The position numbers and the translations under genes are program-made. DNA of 64,000 nucleotides from Asticcacaulis sp. ZE23SCel15 (GTDB taxonomy: Bacteria; Pseudomonadota; Alphaproteobacteria; Caulobacterales; Caulobacteraceae), in assembly GCF_030505395.1 (NCBI RefSeq), contig NZ_CP130044.1:605001-669000 (forward strand), read 5' to 3'. Each line of letters opens with the position of its first letter. Position 1 is the first letter of the stretch. The notes under the pieces are model-generated. The model made no database searches. It saw nothing but the letters and a program-made list of their open reading frames with translations, and had not been told where the DNA came from. Positions 55,905 through 64,000 of this stretch are shown piece after piece.

Positions 55905-56739
55905 CAAGCTGGCCCTCAAATTCAACTTCGACGGGGCCAGTCATGATGACATGATCATCCAAAGCACGCCACAGGATATGCAGCGGCCCGCCGTCCATGA
56001 TGACATTGCCGTGGCGTTCGGTCAGACCCCGCCGCGCCGCCGCCACCAGCGTAGCACAGGCCCCGGTACCGCAGGCCTTGGTAATACCCGCCCCGCGTTC
56101 CCACACTCGCATGCGGATGGTATTGCGATCCATCACCTGCGCAAATTCGACATTCACCCCTTTGGGAAATAGCGGGTGATGCTCGATCAGGCTGCCCGAC
56201 CGTTCAACATCAACCGCCATGACATCATCGACGAAAAACACCACATGCGGATTGCCCATGCTGACCGCGACCGGTGTGTGATAAAGCGGCGCATCGATCG
56301 GCCCGATTTGTAATTCAAGCCGCAAGGTGTCCATCTCTTCGCTCAAAGGGATTTGATCCCAGTTCAGCCGCGGCTTACCCATATCGACGCTAACCATGCC
56401 GGTGCGGGCATCGGCCTCCAGCACCTTGGCCGTCGTTGGCCCGCCCAGAGTGTCTATGGTCAGTTCGCTATTATCGGTCGCCTTATCCAGCACCCAACCG
56501 ACACAACGCAGGGCATTGCCGCAGGTCTCAACCGTGCCGCCATCTGAGTTCCACACGCGCATAAAGGCATCGCCGGTGCTTGATCCTTCGATGGCAATCA
56601 ACTGATCAAAGCCAATGCCGGACGCACGGTCACCCCACGCGCGGATATCTTCCGTGCGCGGCGCAAAGCCAGAATTGCGGGCATCTATGACAATGAAATC
56701 ATTGCCAAGGCCATTCATCTTTAGAAACGGGCGCGTCAT
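55897..56739 (-). CDS. dapF: Diaminopimelate epimerase
   Basis: Encodes 280 residues, the usual length. The two-fold DapF fold is seen with MNGLGNDFIVID at the start and the catalytic cysteine pair Cys73 (ETCGNALRC) and Cys222 (ACGTGACA). It converts LL- to meso-diaminopimelate for lysine and peptidoglycan synthesis in the cytoplasm. It is first in an operon with mtaB, ftsY and yciB, and its stop overlaps the mtaB start. Confidence 0.96.
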   Translation of the reverse strand: MTRPFLKMNGLGNDFIVIDARNSGFAPRTEDIRAWGDRASGIGFDQLIAIEGSSTGDAFMRVWNSDGGTVETCGNALRCVGWVLDKATDNSELTIDTLGGPTTAKVLEADARTGMVSVDMGKPRLNWDQIPLSEEMDTLRLELQIGPIDAPLYHTPVAVSMGNPHVVFFVDDVMAVDVERSGSLIEHHPLFPKGVNVEFAQVMDRNTIRMRVWERGAGITKACGTGACATLVAAARRGLTERHGNVIMDGGPLHILWRALDDHVIMTGPVEVEFEGQLDG

Positions 56740-56799
56740 AGGCGGCTATATAGTCGCAAAATGTGGAAAAATGTAGGGGTTTGTTGAAAAAGCTAAGCT

Positions 56800-57711
56800 C
56801 TAGGCCTGCAAGGTCTTGGCCAGCAACCGCGCCTCGGCGGCACGCGATGATCCGGCGCGCCAGATGACGACGATATCGCGGAATGCCTTATCGGATGACA
56901 AGGGCCGGATAGAGACTTCGCTGCCGCCGGCAAGGCCTGCCTCAACCGCCATAGCCGGCAGGAGCGACACCCCAAGACCAGACCCAACCATCTGCACTAA
57001 AGTGTTGAGAGAGGTCGCGGCAAAACCCCCGGCCAGGGTCTGCGGCCCGGTCATATCGACATTGCTGCCGCCGTTCCACTGACAGGCACCCAAAGCATGG
57101 TCGCGCAGGCAGTGACCGTCCTCCAGCAGAATTAGCTCCTCACTTTTGAGGTCATCCGGTGAAATGCTCGCCCCACGCGCCAGCGGATGATCGCACGGTG
57201 TGGCTGCCAAAATGGCGTCCCTGCAAATAAAGGCATGATCCAGCCCGCCCAGATCGTAGGGCAAGGCGATAATGGCGGCATCCAGCGACCCGCTTTTAAG
57301 GGCCGTAATCAGCCGCGCTGTCTGATCTTCGCGCAGGAACAGCTTCAACTGCGGAAACTCTTTGCGCAGCGACACCAGCGCCTTGGGCAGCAGATAGGGC
57401 GCCACCGTTGGGATCACCCCCAGCCGGAACCGACCCGAAAGCGGATGATTAGCCGCTTGGGCGGCCTCGACCAGATCTTCGGCGCGGGCCAGAATATCCT
57501 CGGCGCGTTTGAGAGTCTCTTCGCCAACCTTGGTCAGGATGACCTTGCCGCGCGCCCGGTCCACCAGCCGCGCTCCCAGAATTTTCTCTAGCTCGGCAAT
57601 GCCTGACGACAAGGCCGGTTGAGAGACGTGGGCGGCTTCGGACGCGGCCATAAAGCTTTGGTGGTGGGCCAGAAGCTTAAGGTACTGGAGTTGTCTTAAG
57701 GTAGGTAACAT
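56800..57711 (-). CDS. oxyR: Hydrogen peroxide-inducible regulator OxyR
   Basis: A 303-residue LysR-type regulator. The N-terminal helix-turn-helix (LRQLQYLKLLAHHQSFMAASE, VSQPALSSGIAELE) covers residues 5-45. The effector domain carries the redox pair Cys201 and Cys210 in LLEDGHCLRDHALGAC, the mark of OxyR. Peroxide oxidation of this pair activates the protein. It is divergent from ahpD and ahpC and close to ahpF, all expected targets. A CGCCT-ATATA-AGGCG palindrome lies directly upstream of its start and may be its autoregulatory site. Confidence 0.93.
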   Translation of the reverse strand: MLPTLRQLQYLKLLAHHQSFMAASEAAHVSQPALSSGIAELEKILGARLVDRARGKVILTKVGEETLKRAEDILARAEDLVEAAQAANHPLSGRFRLGVIPTVAPYLLPKALVSLRKEFPQLKLFLREDQTARLITALKSGSLDAAIIALPYDLGGLDHAFICRDAILAATPCDHPLARGASISPDDLKSEELILLEDGHCLRDHALGACQWNGGSNVDMTGPQTLAGGFAATSLNTLVQMVGSGLGVSLLPAMAVEAGLAGGSEVSIRPLSSDKAFRDIVVIWRAGSSRAAEARLLAKTLQA

Positions 57712-57714
57712 AAC

Positions 57715-57729
57715 CGCCTATATAAGGCG
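57715..57729. promoter_or_regulatory. CGCCT-N5-AGGCG inverted repeat upstream of oxyR
   Basis: A perfect 5-base inverted repeat with an ATATA centre, four bases upstream of the oxyR start codon, in the gap shared with ahpD. It is a candidate binding site or part of the oxyR promoter; it does not closely match the enterobacterial OxyR consensus. Confidence 0.3.
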
Positions 57730-57862
57730 AATTTATCACACATGCAAAATCAATCAATTAATTTTTACCACCCGATCTTTTATGCCGCACCTTCAGGCCC
57801 TGCACAAAGCGCATAAAAAGGCGTATATTACCTGCAGCAAAAGTAAGAAGAGGAAACAGGCT

Positions 57863-58387
57863 ATGTCCGTTCAGTCGCTAACCCAGCTTATGCCCGCCTA
57901 TGCCCGCGATATTGCGGTCAACCTGACCAATCTGGCCGAAGAGACCTTACTGACCGAACAGCAGAAATGGGGCACGTTCCTGTCCTGCGCCCATGCCGTA
58001 GGGGTCGCTGATGTGATTCAGCATATTGAGGCCGCTAGCGCCCCCATCTTATCGGACGAAGCCGCCGATGCCGCCCGCTCAGCCGCGGCGATCATGGCCA
58101 TGAACAATGTCTATTATCGGTCCCTGCACCTGATGCACAATCAGGAATACGCATCCCTGCGCGCCAGCTTGCGGATGAACGTGCTGGCCAATCCGGGCGT
58201 GCCCAAGCTTGATTACGAGCTATGGTCGCTGGCGGTATCGGCCATCAATGGCTGCGGCCTATGTCTGGATTCCCACGAAAAAGTCCTGCGGGGCCACGGC
58301 ATGAGCAATCTGCAGGTTCAGGCGGCTTTGAAAATCGCGGCTGTGGTCAATGCGATCTCATCGGTCATACGCGGAAAGCGCACGTAG
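57863..58387 (+). CDS. ahpD: Alkyl hydroperoxide reductase AhpD
   Basis: Encodes 174 residues from the ATG at 57863 (MSVQSLTQLMPAYA), with AGAGGAAA upstream; a longer reading from 57782 is rejected. The all-helical AhpD fold contains the catalytic CGLCLDSHE (CxxC followed by His). AhpD is a peroxidase and, in mycobacteria, a reductant for AhpC. Here it is next to ahpC and ahpF, so AhpC may have two electron donors, which is unusual but known in some bacteria. Confidence 0.92.
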   Translation: MSVQSLTQLMPAYARDIAVNLTNLAEETLLTEQQKWGTFLSCAHAVGVADVIQHIEAASAPILSDEAADAARSAAAIMAMNNVYYRSLHLMHNQEYASLRASLRMNVLANPGVPKLDYELWSLAVSAINGCGLCLDSHEKVLRGHGMSNLQVQAALKIAAVVNAISSVIRGKRT

Positions 58388-58421
58388 CCTCACTAATATT
58401 TCGCACGCGGCTCAATAAGAA

Positions 58422-58453
58422 AAATCTATTCTAATTTAAAATAAAATAGATTT
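58422..58453. promoter_or_regulatory. AAATCTATT-N14-AATAGATTT inverted repeat in the ahpC promoter
   Basis: Perfect 9-base arms separated by 14 AT-rich bases, 62 bases before the ahpC start. The half-sites contain CTAT and ATAG, the elements of OxyR sites, so an OxyR-controlled promoter is likely. Confidence 0.5.
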
Positions 58454-58515
58454 GATTTTTGCGGCCCGATTGGGAATAACCGTGGCTCTGCACTGCACAA
58501 TCACGAGGAAGACCA

Positions 58516-59079
58516 ATGGCCCTTATCAACACCCCCATCAAGCCGTTCAAAGCCACCGCCTATAAAGAAGGCAAGTTCGTCGACATTTCCGACGCCGACA
58601 CCAAAGGCAAGTGGTCGATCTTCTTCTTCTATCCGGCTGACTTTACCTTTGTCTGCCCGACTGAACTCGAAGATCTGGCCGGCATCTACCCGACCCTGAA
58701 AGACATCAATGTCGAAGTCTATTCGGTCTCGACCGACACGCACTTCAGCCATAAGGCCTGGCACGACACCTCGCCCGCCATCGGCAAGATCAACTATTTC
58801 ATGGTTGGTGACCAATCCGGCACCATCACCAACAACTTTGACGTGATGCGTCCGGGCGTAGGTCTGGCTGACCGCGCCACCTTCCTGGTCGACCCCGAAG
58901 GCATCATCCAGTTCATGGAAATCACGTCCGAAGGCGTTGGCCGTAACGCCTCCGAACTGCTGCGTAAGGTTAAGGCCGCGCAATACGTCGCGTCTCACCC
59001 CGGCGAAGTGTGCCCGGCCAAGTGGGAAGAAGGCGAAAAGACTCTCGCTCCGTCTTTCGACCTTGTTGGCAAAATATAA
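58516..59079 (+). CDS. ahpC: Alkyl hydroperoxide reductase subunit C (peroxiredoxin)
   Basis: A 187-residue typical 2-Cys peroxiredoxin. The peroxidatic Cys47 is in [10 protein letters not shown] and the resolving Cys166 in GEVCPAKW. It reduces hydrogen peroxide and organic peroxides in the cytoplasm and is recycled by AhpF, encoded just downstream. Ribosome site GAGGAAG precedes the start. An AT-rich palindrome in the promoter suggests OxyR control. Three hairpins separate it from ahpF, which would favour more AhpC than AhpF. Confidence 0.96.
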   Translation: MALINTPIKPFKATAYKEGKFVDISDADTKGKWSIFFFYPADFTFVCPTELEDLAGIYPTLKDINVEVYSVSTDTHFSHKAWHDTSPAIGKINYFMVGDQSGTITNNFDVMRPGVGLADRATFLVDPEGIIQFMEITSEGVGRNASELLRKVKAAQYVASHPGEVCPAKWEEGEKTLAPSFDLVGKI

Positions 59080-59083
59080 AAAT

Positions 59084-59198
59084 CATGGGGAAAACAATCT
59101 TTCCCCCATGTGCCCCCTTTGAAGTTGAGAAAAGCGCCCCTTGGGGCGACCCTGCGGGCGCTTTTCACATTTTCCTTATCCGGGCTTTGCGGAGCCCG
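59084..59198 (+). other. Three hairpins between ahpC and ahpF
   Basis: CATGGGGAAA pairs with TTTCCCCCATG (59084-59110, one bulge); AAAAGCGCCC (59130-59139) pairs with GGGCGCTTTT (59156-59165) in a terminator-like form; CGGGCT/AGCCCG (59181-59198) follows. They probably attenuate transcription or shape mRNA ends, giving more ahpC than ahpF. Confidence 0.55.
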
Positions 59199-59245
59199 AA
59201 TATGGACAATGATTTTCCCCCCGAATTTTAAACTGGAGCCGTGCC

Positions 59246-60838
59246 ATGCTTGATGACGCAGCGAAAACGCAACTGAAAGCCTATCTGGTAAACCTGCGCA
59301 CGCCGATCGAACTGGTGGCGCATGTCGATGATCAGCCAAAATCGCGCGAACTGGTTGACCTGCTTGAAGATATCGTTGCCGCCTCGGATAAGGTGACGCT
59401 TAAGGTATCGACAGGCGGAGAGCGCGTCCCGTCGTTTGATATTGTGCGCGCTGACAACCCCGAAGTGGCCGCCACCTTTGCAGGCCTGCCTATGGGCCAT
59501 GAGTTCACCTCGCTGGTGTTGGCCCTGCTGTGGGTTGGTGGCCATCCGCCCAAGGTCGAGGCGGAGACCATCGAAGCCGTCAAGGCGCTGGATATCGACG
59601 GTGAACTGCGCTTTGAAACCTATTTTTCTCTGACGTGCCAGAACTGCCCCGACGTAGTGCAGGCGCTCAGCCTGATGAGCGTCTTAAACCCCAAGATCAA
59701 GCACGTCGCCATCGACGGTGCGTTGTTTCAGGCCGAAGTCGAAGCCCGTCAGGTCATGGCCGTGCCCAGCATCTATCTTAACGGTGAAATCTTCGGTCAG
59801 GGGCGCATGGGCCTGGAGGAAATCCTCGCCAAGATCGACACTGGCGCCCATGCCCGCGAAGCCGAAAAGATCAACGCCAAGTCGGAATTTGACGTACTTA
59901 TCGTCGGCGGCGGCCCGGCCGGTGCAGCCTCGGCCATCTATGCGGCCCGCAAAGGCATCCGCACCGGTGTGGTCGCTGAACGCTTCGGTGGGCAGGTGCT
60001 CGATACCATGGCGATTGAAAACTTCATCTCGGTCTCCCACACCGAAGGCCCGAAACTGGCCAGCGCGTTAGAGCAGCACGTCAAGGACTATGACGTCGAT
60101 ATCATGAACCTGCAACGCGCCGTCGGCTTAGTCCCCGCCAGCGTTCCCGGTGGCCTGATCGAAGTCAAACTCGAAAACGGCGCCTCGGTCAAATCACGCA
60201 CGGTGATCATCTCGACCGGTGCCCGCTGGCGTCAGATGGGGGTGCCGGGCGAAGACCAGTACCGCAACAAGGGCGTGGCCTATTGCCCGCACTGCGATGG
60301 CCCGCTGTTTAAGGGTAAGCGCACGGCGGTCATCGGCGGCGGCAATTCCGGCGTCGAAGCGGCCATTGATCTGGCCGGCATCGTGGCCCACGTCACCCTG
60401 CTGGAGTTCGCCCCTGAACTGCGGGCGGACGCGGTACTGCAACGCAAGCTCTATAGCTTGGCCAACGTCACGGTCATCACCAACGCCCAGACGACCGAGG
60501 TCCATGGCGATGGCTCCAAGGTCAATGCATTGTCCTACAAAGACCGCATCCATGACACGACCCACACGATTGAGTTGGAAGGCATTTTCGTCCAGATCGG
60601 CCTGCTGCCCAACACCGAATGGCTTAAGGGCACGGTGGCTCTGTCGCCGCGCGGTGAGATCGAGATCAACGACCGTGCTGAGACTTCGGTTTCGGGTGTA
60701 TTTGCGGCGGGCGATGCCACGACCGTGCCCTATAAGCAGATCATCATCGCGATGGGCGAAGGCTCCAAGGCCGGACTGTCGGCCTTTGATCACCTGATCC
60801 GCACCTCGGCCCCCGCCGATACGATGGCCGCTCAATAG
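59246..60838 (+). CDS. ahpF: Alkyl hydroperoxide reductase subunit F
   Basis: A 530-residue flavoprotein. The N-terminal double thioredoxin-fold domain holds CQNC (Cys131, Cys134). The FAD motif [11 protein letters not shown] is near 220-230, the redox pair CPHC (Cys347, Cys350) lies in [11 protein letters not shown], and the NADPH motif [12 protein letters not shown] follows. It passes electrons from NADH/NADPH to AhpC. Located downstream of ahpC on the same strand, beyond three hairpins. Confidence 0.96.
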   Translation: MLDDAAKTQLKAYLVNLRTPIELVAHVDDQPKSRELVDLLEDIVAASDKVTLKVSTGGERVPSFDIVRADNPEVAATFAGLPMGHEFTSLVLALLWVGGHPPKVEAETIEAVKALDIDGELRFETYFSLTCQNCPDVVQALSLMSVLNPKIKHVAIDGALFQAEVEARQVMAVPSIYLNGEIFGQGRMGLEEILAKIDTGAHAREAEKINAKSEFDVLIVGGGPAGAASAIYAARKGIRTGVVAERFGGQVLDTMAIENFISVSHTEGPKLASALEQHVKDYDVDIMNLQRAVGLVPASVPGGLIEVKLENGASVKSRTVIISTGARWRQMGVPGEDQYRNKGVAYCPHCDGPLFKGKRTAVIGGGNSGVEAAIDLAGIVAHVTLLEFAPELRADAVLQRKLYSLANVTVITNAQTTEVHGDGSKVNALSYKDRIHDTTHTIELEGIFVQIGLLPNTEWLKGTVALSPRGEIEINDRAETSVSGVFAAGDATTVPYKQIIIAMGEGSKAGLSAFDHLIRTSAPADTMAAQ

Positions 60839-60862
60839 GTTGTCATACAACCTGAAATAAGT

Positions 60863-60890
60863 CATCCTCCCGCTTAAAAACGGGAGGATG
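60863..60890 (+). promoter_or_regulatory. Hairpin burying the ribosome binding site and start codon of the next gene
   Basis: CATCCTCCCG (60863-60872) pairs perfectly with CGGGAGGATG (60881-60890) around CTTAAAAA. The right arm contains the GGGAGG ribosome site and the ATG at 60888. In a folded mRNA starting upstream (for example read-through from ahpF) translation would be blocked; heat, a trans-acting factor or a promoter inside the element could relieve it. Confidence 0.6.
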
Positions 60891-61949
60891 ATTATGTTCA
60901 GAGTTGTAACGGCAGCTATGCTCGCCGCGCTTTGGGTCGGTGTAGCGACAGCACAAACGCCCCAGACCCCACCGGCACCCTACAGACCTGCCGACAGCCA
61001 CATAAATCCTGAACTGCTCACACCGCAACTGACCGATGTTGGCGGGGGTCGGCGGATGCACATGGCCTGCGAAGGCACAGGATCTCCGACGGTCGTGTTT
61101 GATCAGGGCGGCGAAGGCGCCATTCCCAACTGGCGCTTTGTGCAGCCCTATATCGCCAAAATTACCCACACTTGCGTTTATGACCGCGCCGGATTTGGCC
61201 TGAGCGATCCGCCGACCGTGCCGGTTACCGGCACGTCGACCACGGATGATCTGCGCACTTTGCTGAAATTACGCGGCGAGATGAAACCGATTGTCATCGT
61301 CGGCCATTCGATCGGCGGGTTCTACGGCACATTGTACACCAATCGCTTTCCTGATCACGTCGCAGGCCTTGTTCTGGTCGATTCTGGCTTTGCCGGTCAG
61401 AACAACCCCGCTGATCCCGAAGACCGGCGCAGACTTGTGGAAGATATCGACAAGGGCAACGGCGAACTGGCTAAGTGCGCCCAGATGGCGCGGGAAAAAC
61501 AGCTCACCGGCGATGACCTGAAAGGCTGTTTTAAGATGCCGGGCGGCATGTCTGAGACCGAGAAAGCCTATACAGTTCAGGCCCTGATCGATCCCAAATG
61601 GCATGAAGCCGAACTGTCCCAATCGCTGAACTATTTCCCATCCGCCGATCATCCTGAAAGCCTGATGTGGCGGGAAGAACGCCTGACAAAGCGCGATTAT
61701 GGCGACCTGCCTTTGGTCGTGCTGTCAGCAGGAAAGCTGCCGCGTGGTGGTTTTCATACAGATGCGTCCTTTGCCGAATTTAGAAGCCATTGGCGGGCCG
61801 GACATGAGCAACTTGCCAAGCGATCCACGCGCGGCGAATTTATCTTTATCCCAGATGCCGGACATTTTATTCAGCGCAACCGACCCGATATCGTGATTGA
61901 CGCCATCACACGGGTCGTCGACATTGCGCGCGACGACGCTAAACCCTGA
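60888..61949 (+). CDS. Secreted alpha/beta hydrolase
   Basis: Encodes 353 residues (ATG at 60888, or 60894 two codons later). A signal peptide ends near TAQ (about 23). The alpha/beta hydrolase fold shows the nucleophile elbow VGHSIGGFYG (Ser at about 142), an upstream DRAGFGLSDPP segment and the catalytic His in DAGHFIQ near the end. A cap of about 100 residues lies between. The substrate cannot be told; such enzymes are esterases, lipases or dehalogenase-like. It follows ahpF by 49 bases, and its ribosome site is within a perfect hairpin. Confidence 0.8.
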   Translation: MIMFRVVTAAMLAALWVGVATAQTPQTPPAPYRPADSHINPELLTPQLTDVGGGRRMHMACEGTGSPTVVFDQGGEGAIPNWRFVQPYIAKITHTCVYDRAGFGLSDPPTVPVTGTSTTDDLRTLLKLRGEMKPIVIVGHSIGGFYGTLYTNRFPDHVAGLVLVDSGFAGQNNPADPEDRRRLVEDIDKGNGELAKCAQMAREKQLTGDDLKGCFKMPGGMSETEKAYTVQALIDPKWHEAELSQSLNYFPSADHPESLMWREERLTKRDYGDLPLVVLSAGKLPRGGFHTDASFAEFRSHWRAGHEQLAKRSTRGEFIFIPDAGHFIQRNRPDIVIDAITRVVDIARDDAKP

Positions 61950-61958
61950 ATATTCTGA

Positions 61959-62885
61959 CTATTCCGGTGCGCTGATCTTAAGGCCCCGCGCCTGCAATTG
62001 ATCGAGCGCGCCACCTTTGCGCAGCAGCGGCGACAGCGGCACAATCACTACGGTCTTGCCCGGCGTTTGCAGACCGCTATTGATCGCGCCCACTATGTCT
62101 TCGACGCTGCGCTCCAGCATGGCTGTGCCGACATCTGAGCCTTCCAGACACGCCGCCATCACCCCGCCCTGATAGTTGGCGCGCACCGTGCGTATATCAC
62201 CGACCGCCCAGGCGGCGGCGGCTTTGGGGGCACGGTCCATGTTAAAATCAATGTCGCCCAGCGTATAGCGCAGGCAATCCTGACTATCCTGATCGCTCAG
62301 GCGGTTCAGGTCTTTCAGCACCGGCCCGGTTTTGTACTTGCCCGCAGGTCTAACCGGCACGCCCTGTTTGCGGGCGATGCGTACAATCGTATCGGTCGGC
62401 TCATCGGCGCTCAGGCGGCGTTTTTCAAGCACTTCACGGCGCAGACGCGCCCCCGCCCAAACCGGCTTGTCGCGCACGAAGGATTTGGCCGACACCCCGG
62501 CCCGTTTGGCCGTCGCCTCAAACCGGGCATTGAGGTCAGGTGGCAACACGTCTTTCAGGGTTTGTTTACCGGGCAATCCCTTGGTGCGCAAAACCCGCAC
62601 CGCATCGCCCGCACTGGTTTTGGCATCGGGCGGGGTGATCAGAACTTTCGCACCGCGCAGGGCGTTTTCAAGGCGCTTGGTGCTCCAGCCCTGCGATTTC
62701 GGAAATACCGGCAGGACGCCGACGATCACCACCTCGGCCTCGCCCTTTTTGATGCGCCACAGGGCCGGGCCCGGCGGACGCTTAGCCGCCACCACGACCT
62801 CAGTGTGATTCCAGTCCTCAACCGCCGCCTGAACCGGCAGCGAGACAAAAACCATCAGAACTAAAATGAGCGCAATACGGAGCAT
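61959..62885 (-). CDS. TraB/GumN-family protein, degenerate first motif
   Basis: Encodes 308 residues from the ATG read from 62885 (MLRIALILVLMVFV), with GAGGGG upstream; a start at 62966 lies within the region of the murI stop. A signal peptide ends near VQA (about 20). GPALWRIKKGEAEVVIVG matches the opening strand of TraB/GumN domains, and the C-terminal VEDIVGAINSGLQ and KTVVIVPLSPLLRKGGALDQL match the closing part. The usual GTxH motif after the first strand reads GVLP here, so the histidine is missing. Family members are proposed metalloprotease-like proteins; function uncertain and catalysis doubtful. Likely co-transcribed with murI upstream. Confidence 0.7.
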   Translation of the reverse strand: MLRIALILVLMVFVSLPVQAAVEDWNHTEVVVAAKRPPGPALWRIKKGEAEVVIVGVLPVFPKSQGWSTKRLENALRGAKVLITPPDAKTSAGDAVRVLRTKGLPGKQTLKDVLPPDLNARFEATAKRAGVSAKSFVRDKPVWAGARLRREVLEKRRLSADEPTDTIVRIARKQGVPVRPAGKYKTGPVLKDLNRLSDQDSQDCLRYTLGDIDFNMDRAPKAAAAWAVGDIRTVRANYQGGVMAACLEGSDVGTAMLERSVEDIVGAINSGLQTPGKTVVIVPLSPLLRKGGALDQLQARGLKISAPE

Positions 62886-62917
62886 AATCCCCTCATAAAG
62901 CCCATATGTGACCGTTT

Positions 62918-63784
62918 TTATGCAGCCGCGACCTGAGACGCCGCAAAGTTCAGCGGTGCGCCCCAAAAGGTTTCAATCAGGGCCGACTGGGTTTTTGGCT
63001 CACCGGTCGTCAGGAACACCCGCTTGCCCGACGATCCGATATCAAATTCAGTATGGCGCTCAACATAGCGGCCCATAGCTTCAGCGACCGACGATGGCTG
63101 ATGGATCAGGGGCGTTCCGGCAGGCAGGGCCGCTTTGAACAGGTCAGCCACAATCTCATAGTGGGTGCAGCCCAAGATTGCCCGGTCCGGGAACCGCCCG
63201 ATGCGGGCCTTAAGCGCACCCACATGGCCGTCGATCTTGGCCTTCAGGGCGTCATGATCCGCCCCCTGCTCGATCATATCAGCCAGACCGGGGCAGGGCT
63301 CGGCAAACACCGCCAGATCCTGACGGCGCTTATCGATTTCGATCTCATAGACGCGCGAATGGGCCGTCGCACGGGTACAGAACAGACCGAGGATATCGAG
63401 GTTTTCAATCTTTGGCCCGCGCCGTTCGGCCTCATGCTCCCACGGCACGCCGGTCGCGGCTTCAATGGTCGGCACGATAATGCCCAGCACATTGACTGGC
63501 CGCCCGGCCGTTTTGCGATAGTCGGAAAGCCAGGTCGATTGCAGCCGCCTAAGCGCCACGGCGGAGGCCGTATTGCACGCCAGTATAACCAGAGACGCCC
63601 CCTGATCGAACAGGGTCTCGCAGCCTTGGCGCGTCAGATTGACAATGTCTTCGCCCGTCCGTTCACCGTATGGGGCGTGTTTCTGATCGGCCAGATAGAC
63701 AAAATCGGCAGACGGCAACCGCTCAACCAGGGCACGATGGATGGTAAGCCCCCCGACACCGGAATCAAAAACGCCAATCGCCAT
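62918..63784 (-). CDS. murI: Glutamate racemase
   Basis: Encodes 288 residues. The family start VFDSGVGGLTIHRAL (Asp near residue 7, Ser 8) is followed by DQKHAPYGERT, the first catalytic Cys70 in LACNTASA and the second, Cys206, in LGCTHYE. MurI supplies D-glutamate for peptidoglycan synthesis in the cytoplasm. The gene is followed after 32 bases by the TraB/GumN-like gene, probably in the same transcript. It is divergent from a Tat-exported protein gene at 63929. Confidence 0.95.
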   Translation of the reverse strand: MAIGVFDSGVGGLTIHRALVERLPSADFVYLADQKHAPYGERTGEDIVNLTRQGCETLFDQGASLVILACNTASAVALRRLQSTWLSDYRKTAGRPVNVLGIIVPTIEAATGVPWEHEAERRGPKIENLDILGLFCTRATAHSRVYEIEIDKRRQDLAVFAEPCPGLADMIEQGADHDALKAKIDGHVGALKARIGRFPDRAILGCTHYEIVADLFKAALPAGTPLIHQPSSVAEAMGRYVERHTEFDIGSSGKRVFLTTGEPKTQSALIETFWGAPLNFAASQVAAA

Positions 63785-63858
63785 AATCTGAACTATCCGT
63801 AATTCGCCAAACCCGTCCCGCCATGCTTAAGCTAAGCCCCGGTTCGCGTCCATATGTC

Positions 63859-63910
63859 TTGTGACTTGCCAGCACGGCGCCCATATGATTTCTATTGTGA
63901 CGATTGTGAC
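63859..63910 (+). promoter_or_regulatory. Three TTGTGAC boxes upstream of the last gene
   Basis: TTGTGAC occurs at 63859-63865, 63895-63901 and 63904-63910. The last two form a tandem with a 9-base period, just as at 2997-3012, and end 18 bases before the start codon. A shared regulator of the two genes is suggested but unidentified. Confidence 0.4.
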
Positions 63911-63928
63911 AAATAACGAGGATTATTC

Positions 63929-64000
63929 ATGACCATCGACCGCCGCACGACTTTGGGCCTCATGGCCGCCGCTGCCGCAGCCCCTGCCGTTGGCTTTGCG
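63929..64000 (+). CDS. Tat-exported protein, N-terminal fragment (runs off window)
   Basis: Only 24 codons are present: MTIDRRTTLGLMAAAAAAPA and on. The DRRTTLGLM element with a following Ala-rich hydrophobic stretch is a twin-arginine signal peptide, so the product should be exported folded. ACGAGGAT upstream is a good ribosome site. The function cannot be told from this fragment. TTGTGAC repeats precede it. Confidence 0.65.
   Translation, partial: MTIDRRTTLGLMAAAAAAPAVGFA

Noticed and set aside
63053-63802. 249-codon open frame on the plus strand
   Set aside because: Antisense to murI, whose catalytic motifs are all present on the minus strand.

Overview
The window looks like a chromosomal segment of an alphaproteobacterium of the family Caulobacteraceae, plausibly an Asticcacaulis-like plant-polysaccharide degrader. 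The grounds are two large TonB-dependent receptors, a ccmABCDG cytochrome c maturation run, a DUF2794 gene, the order dapF-mtaB-ftsY-yciB, and many secreted carbohydrate enzymes with twin-arginine leaders. The genus is an inference from gene content; no rRNA or tRNA gene is present to test it.

Layout. 1-5.5 kb: start of an agmatine deiminase gene, a TonB receptor, a GT39 membrane glycosyltransferase, a DUF2794 gene and a candidate structured RNA. 5.5-11 kb: tandem acnA and acnB aconitase genes. 11.1-14.1 kb: ccmA-ccmB-ccmC-ccmD-ccmG, interrupted by a palindromic repeat. 14-51.8 kb: a large pectin/rhamnogalacturonan I (RG-I) and L-rhamnose utilisation region. 51.9-57 kb: housekeeping genes (MarR regulator, yciB, ftsY, mtaB, dapF). 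56.8-60.8 kb: a peroxide defence group (oxyR, ahpD, ahpC, ahpF). 60.9-64 kb: an alpha/beta hydrolase, a divergent TraB/GumN protein, murI, and the start of a Tat-exported protein.

How the polysaccharide region works (inferred from families). A TonB receptor brings oligosaccharides into the periplasm. There an RG endolyase (PL11), a PL26-type exolyase, an acetylesterase (CE12), a GH2, a GH95, an oligogalacturonate lyase (PL22) and a GH43-like/GH35 fusion would dismantle backbone and side chains. A GPH-type symporter and RhaT import products, and a cytoplasmic GH105 splits unsaturated disaccharides. L-Rhamnose then has two possible fates. One is a complete non-phosphorylating route: 1-dehydrogenase, lactonase, rhamnonate dehydratase, 4-dehydrogenase and diketo-hydrolase give pyruvate plus L-lactate, and LldD oxidises the lactate. 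The other is an isomerase/kinase branch (RhaM, RhaI, FGGY kinase, DeoR regulator) whose aldolase is not in the window. Galacturonate catabolism genes are also absent.

The most notable observations are the GH43-like/GH35 fusion, the double rhamnose route, an IclR regulator that appears to have lost its effector domain, a frameshift near the C-terminus of the RG-region TonB receptor, two candidate small RNAs with Rho-independent terminators, and a hairpin that buries the ribosome binding site and start codon of the alpha/beta hydrolase. No CRISPR array, insertion sequence, tRNA or rRNA gene was seen.
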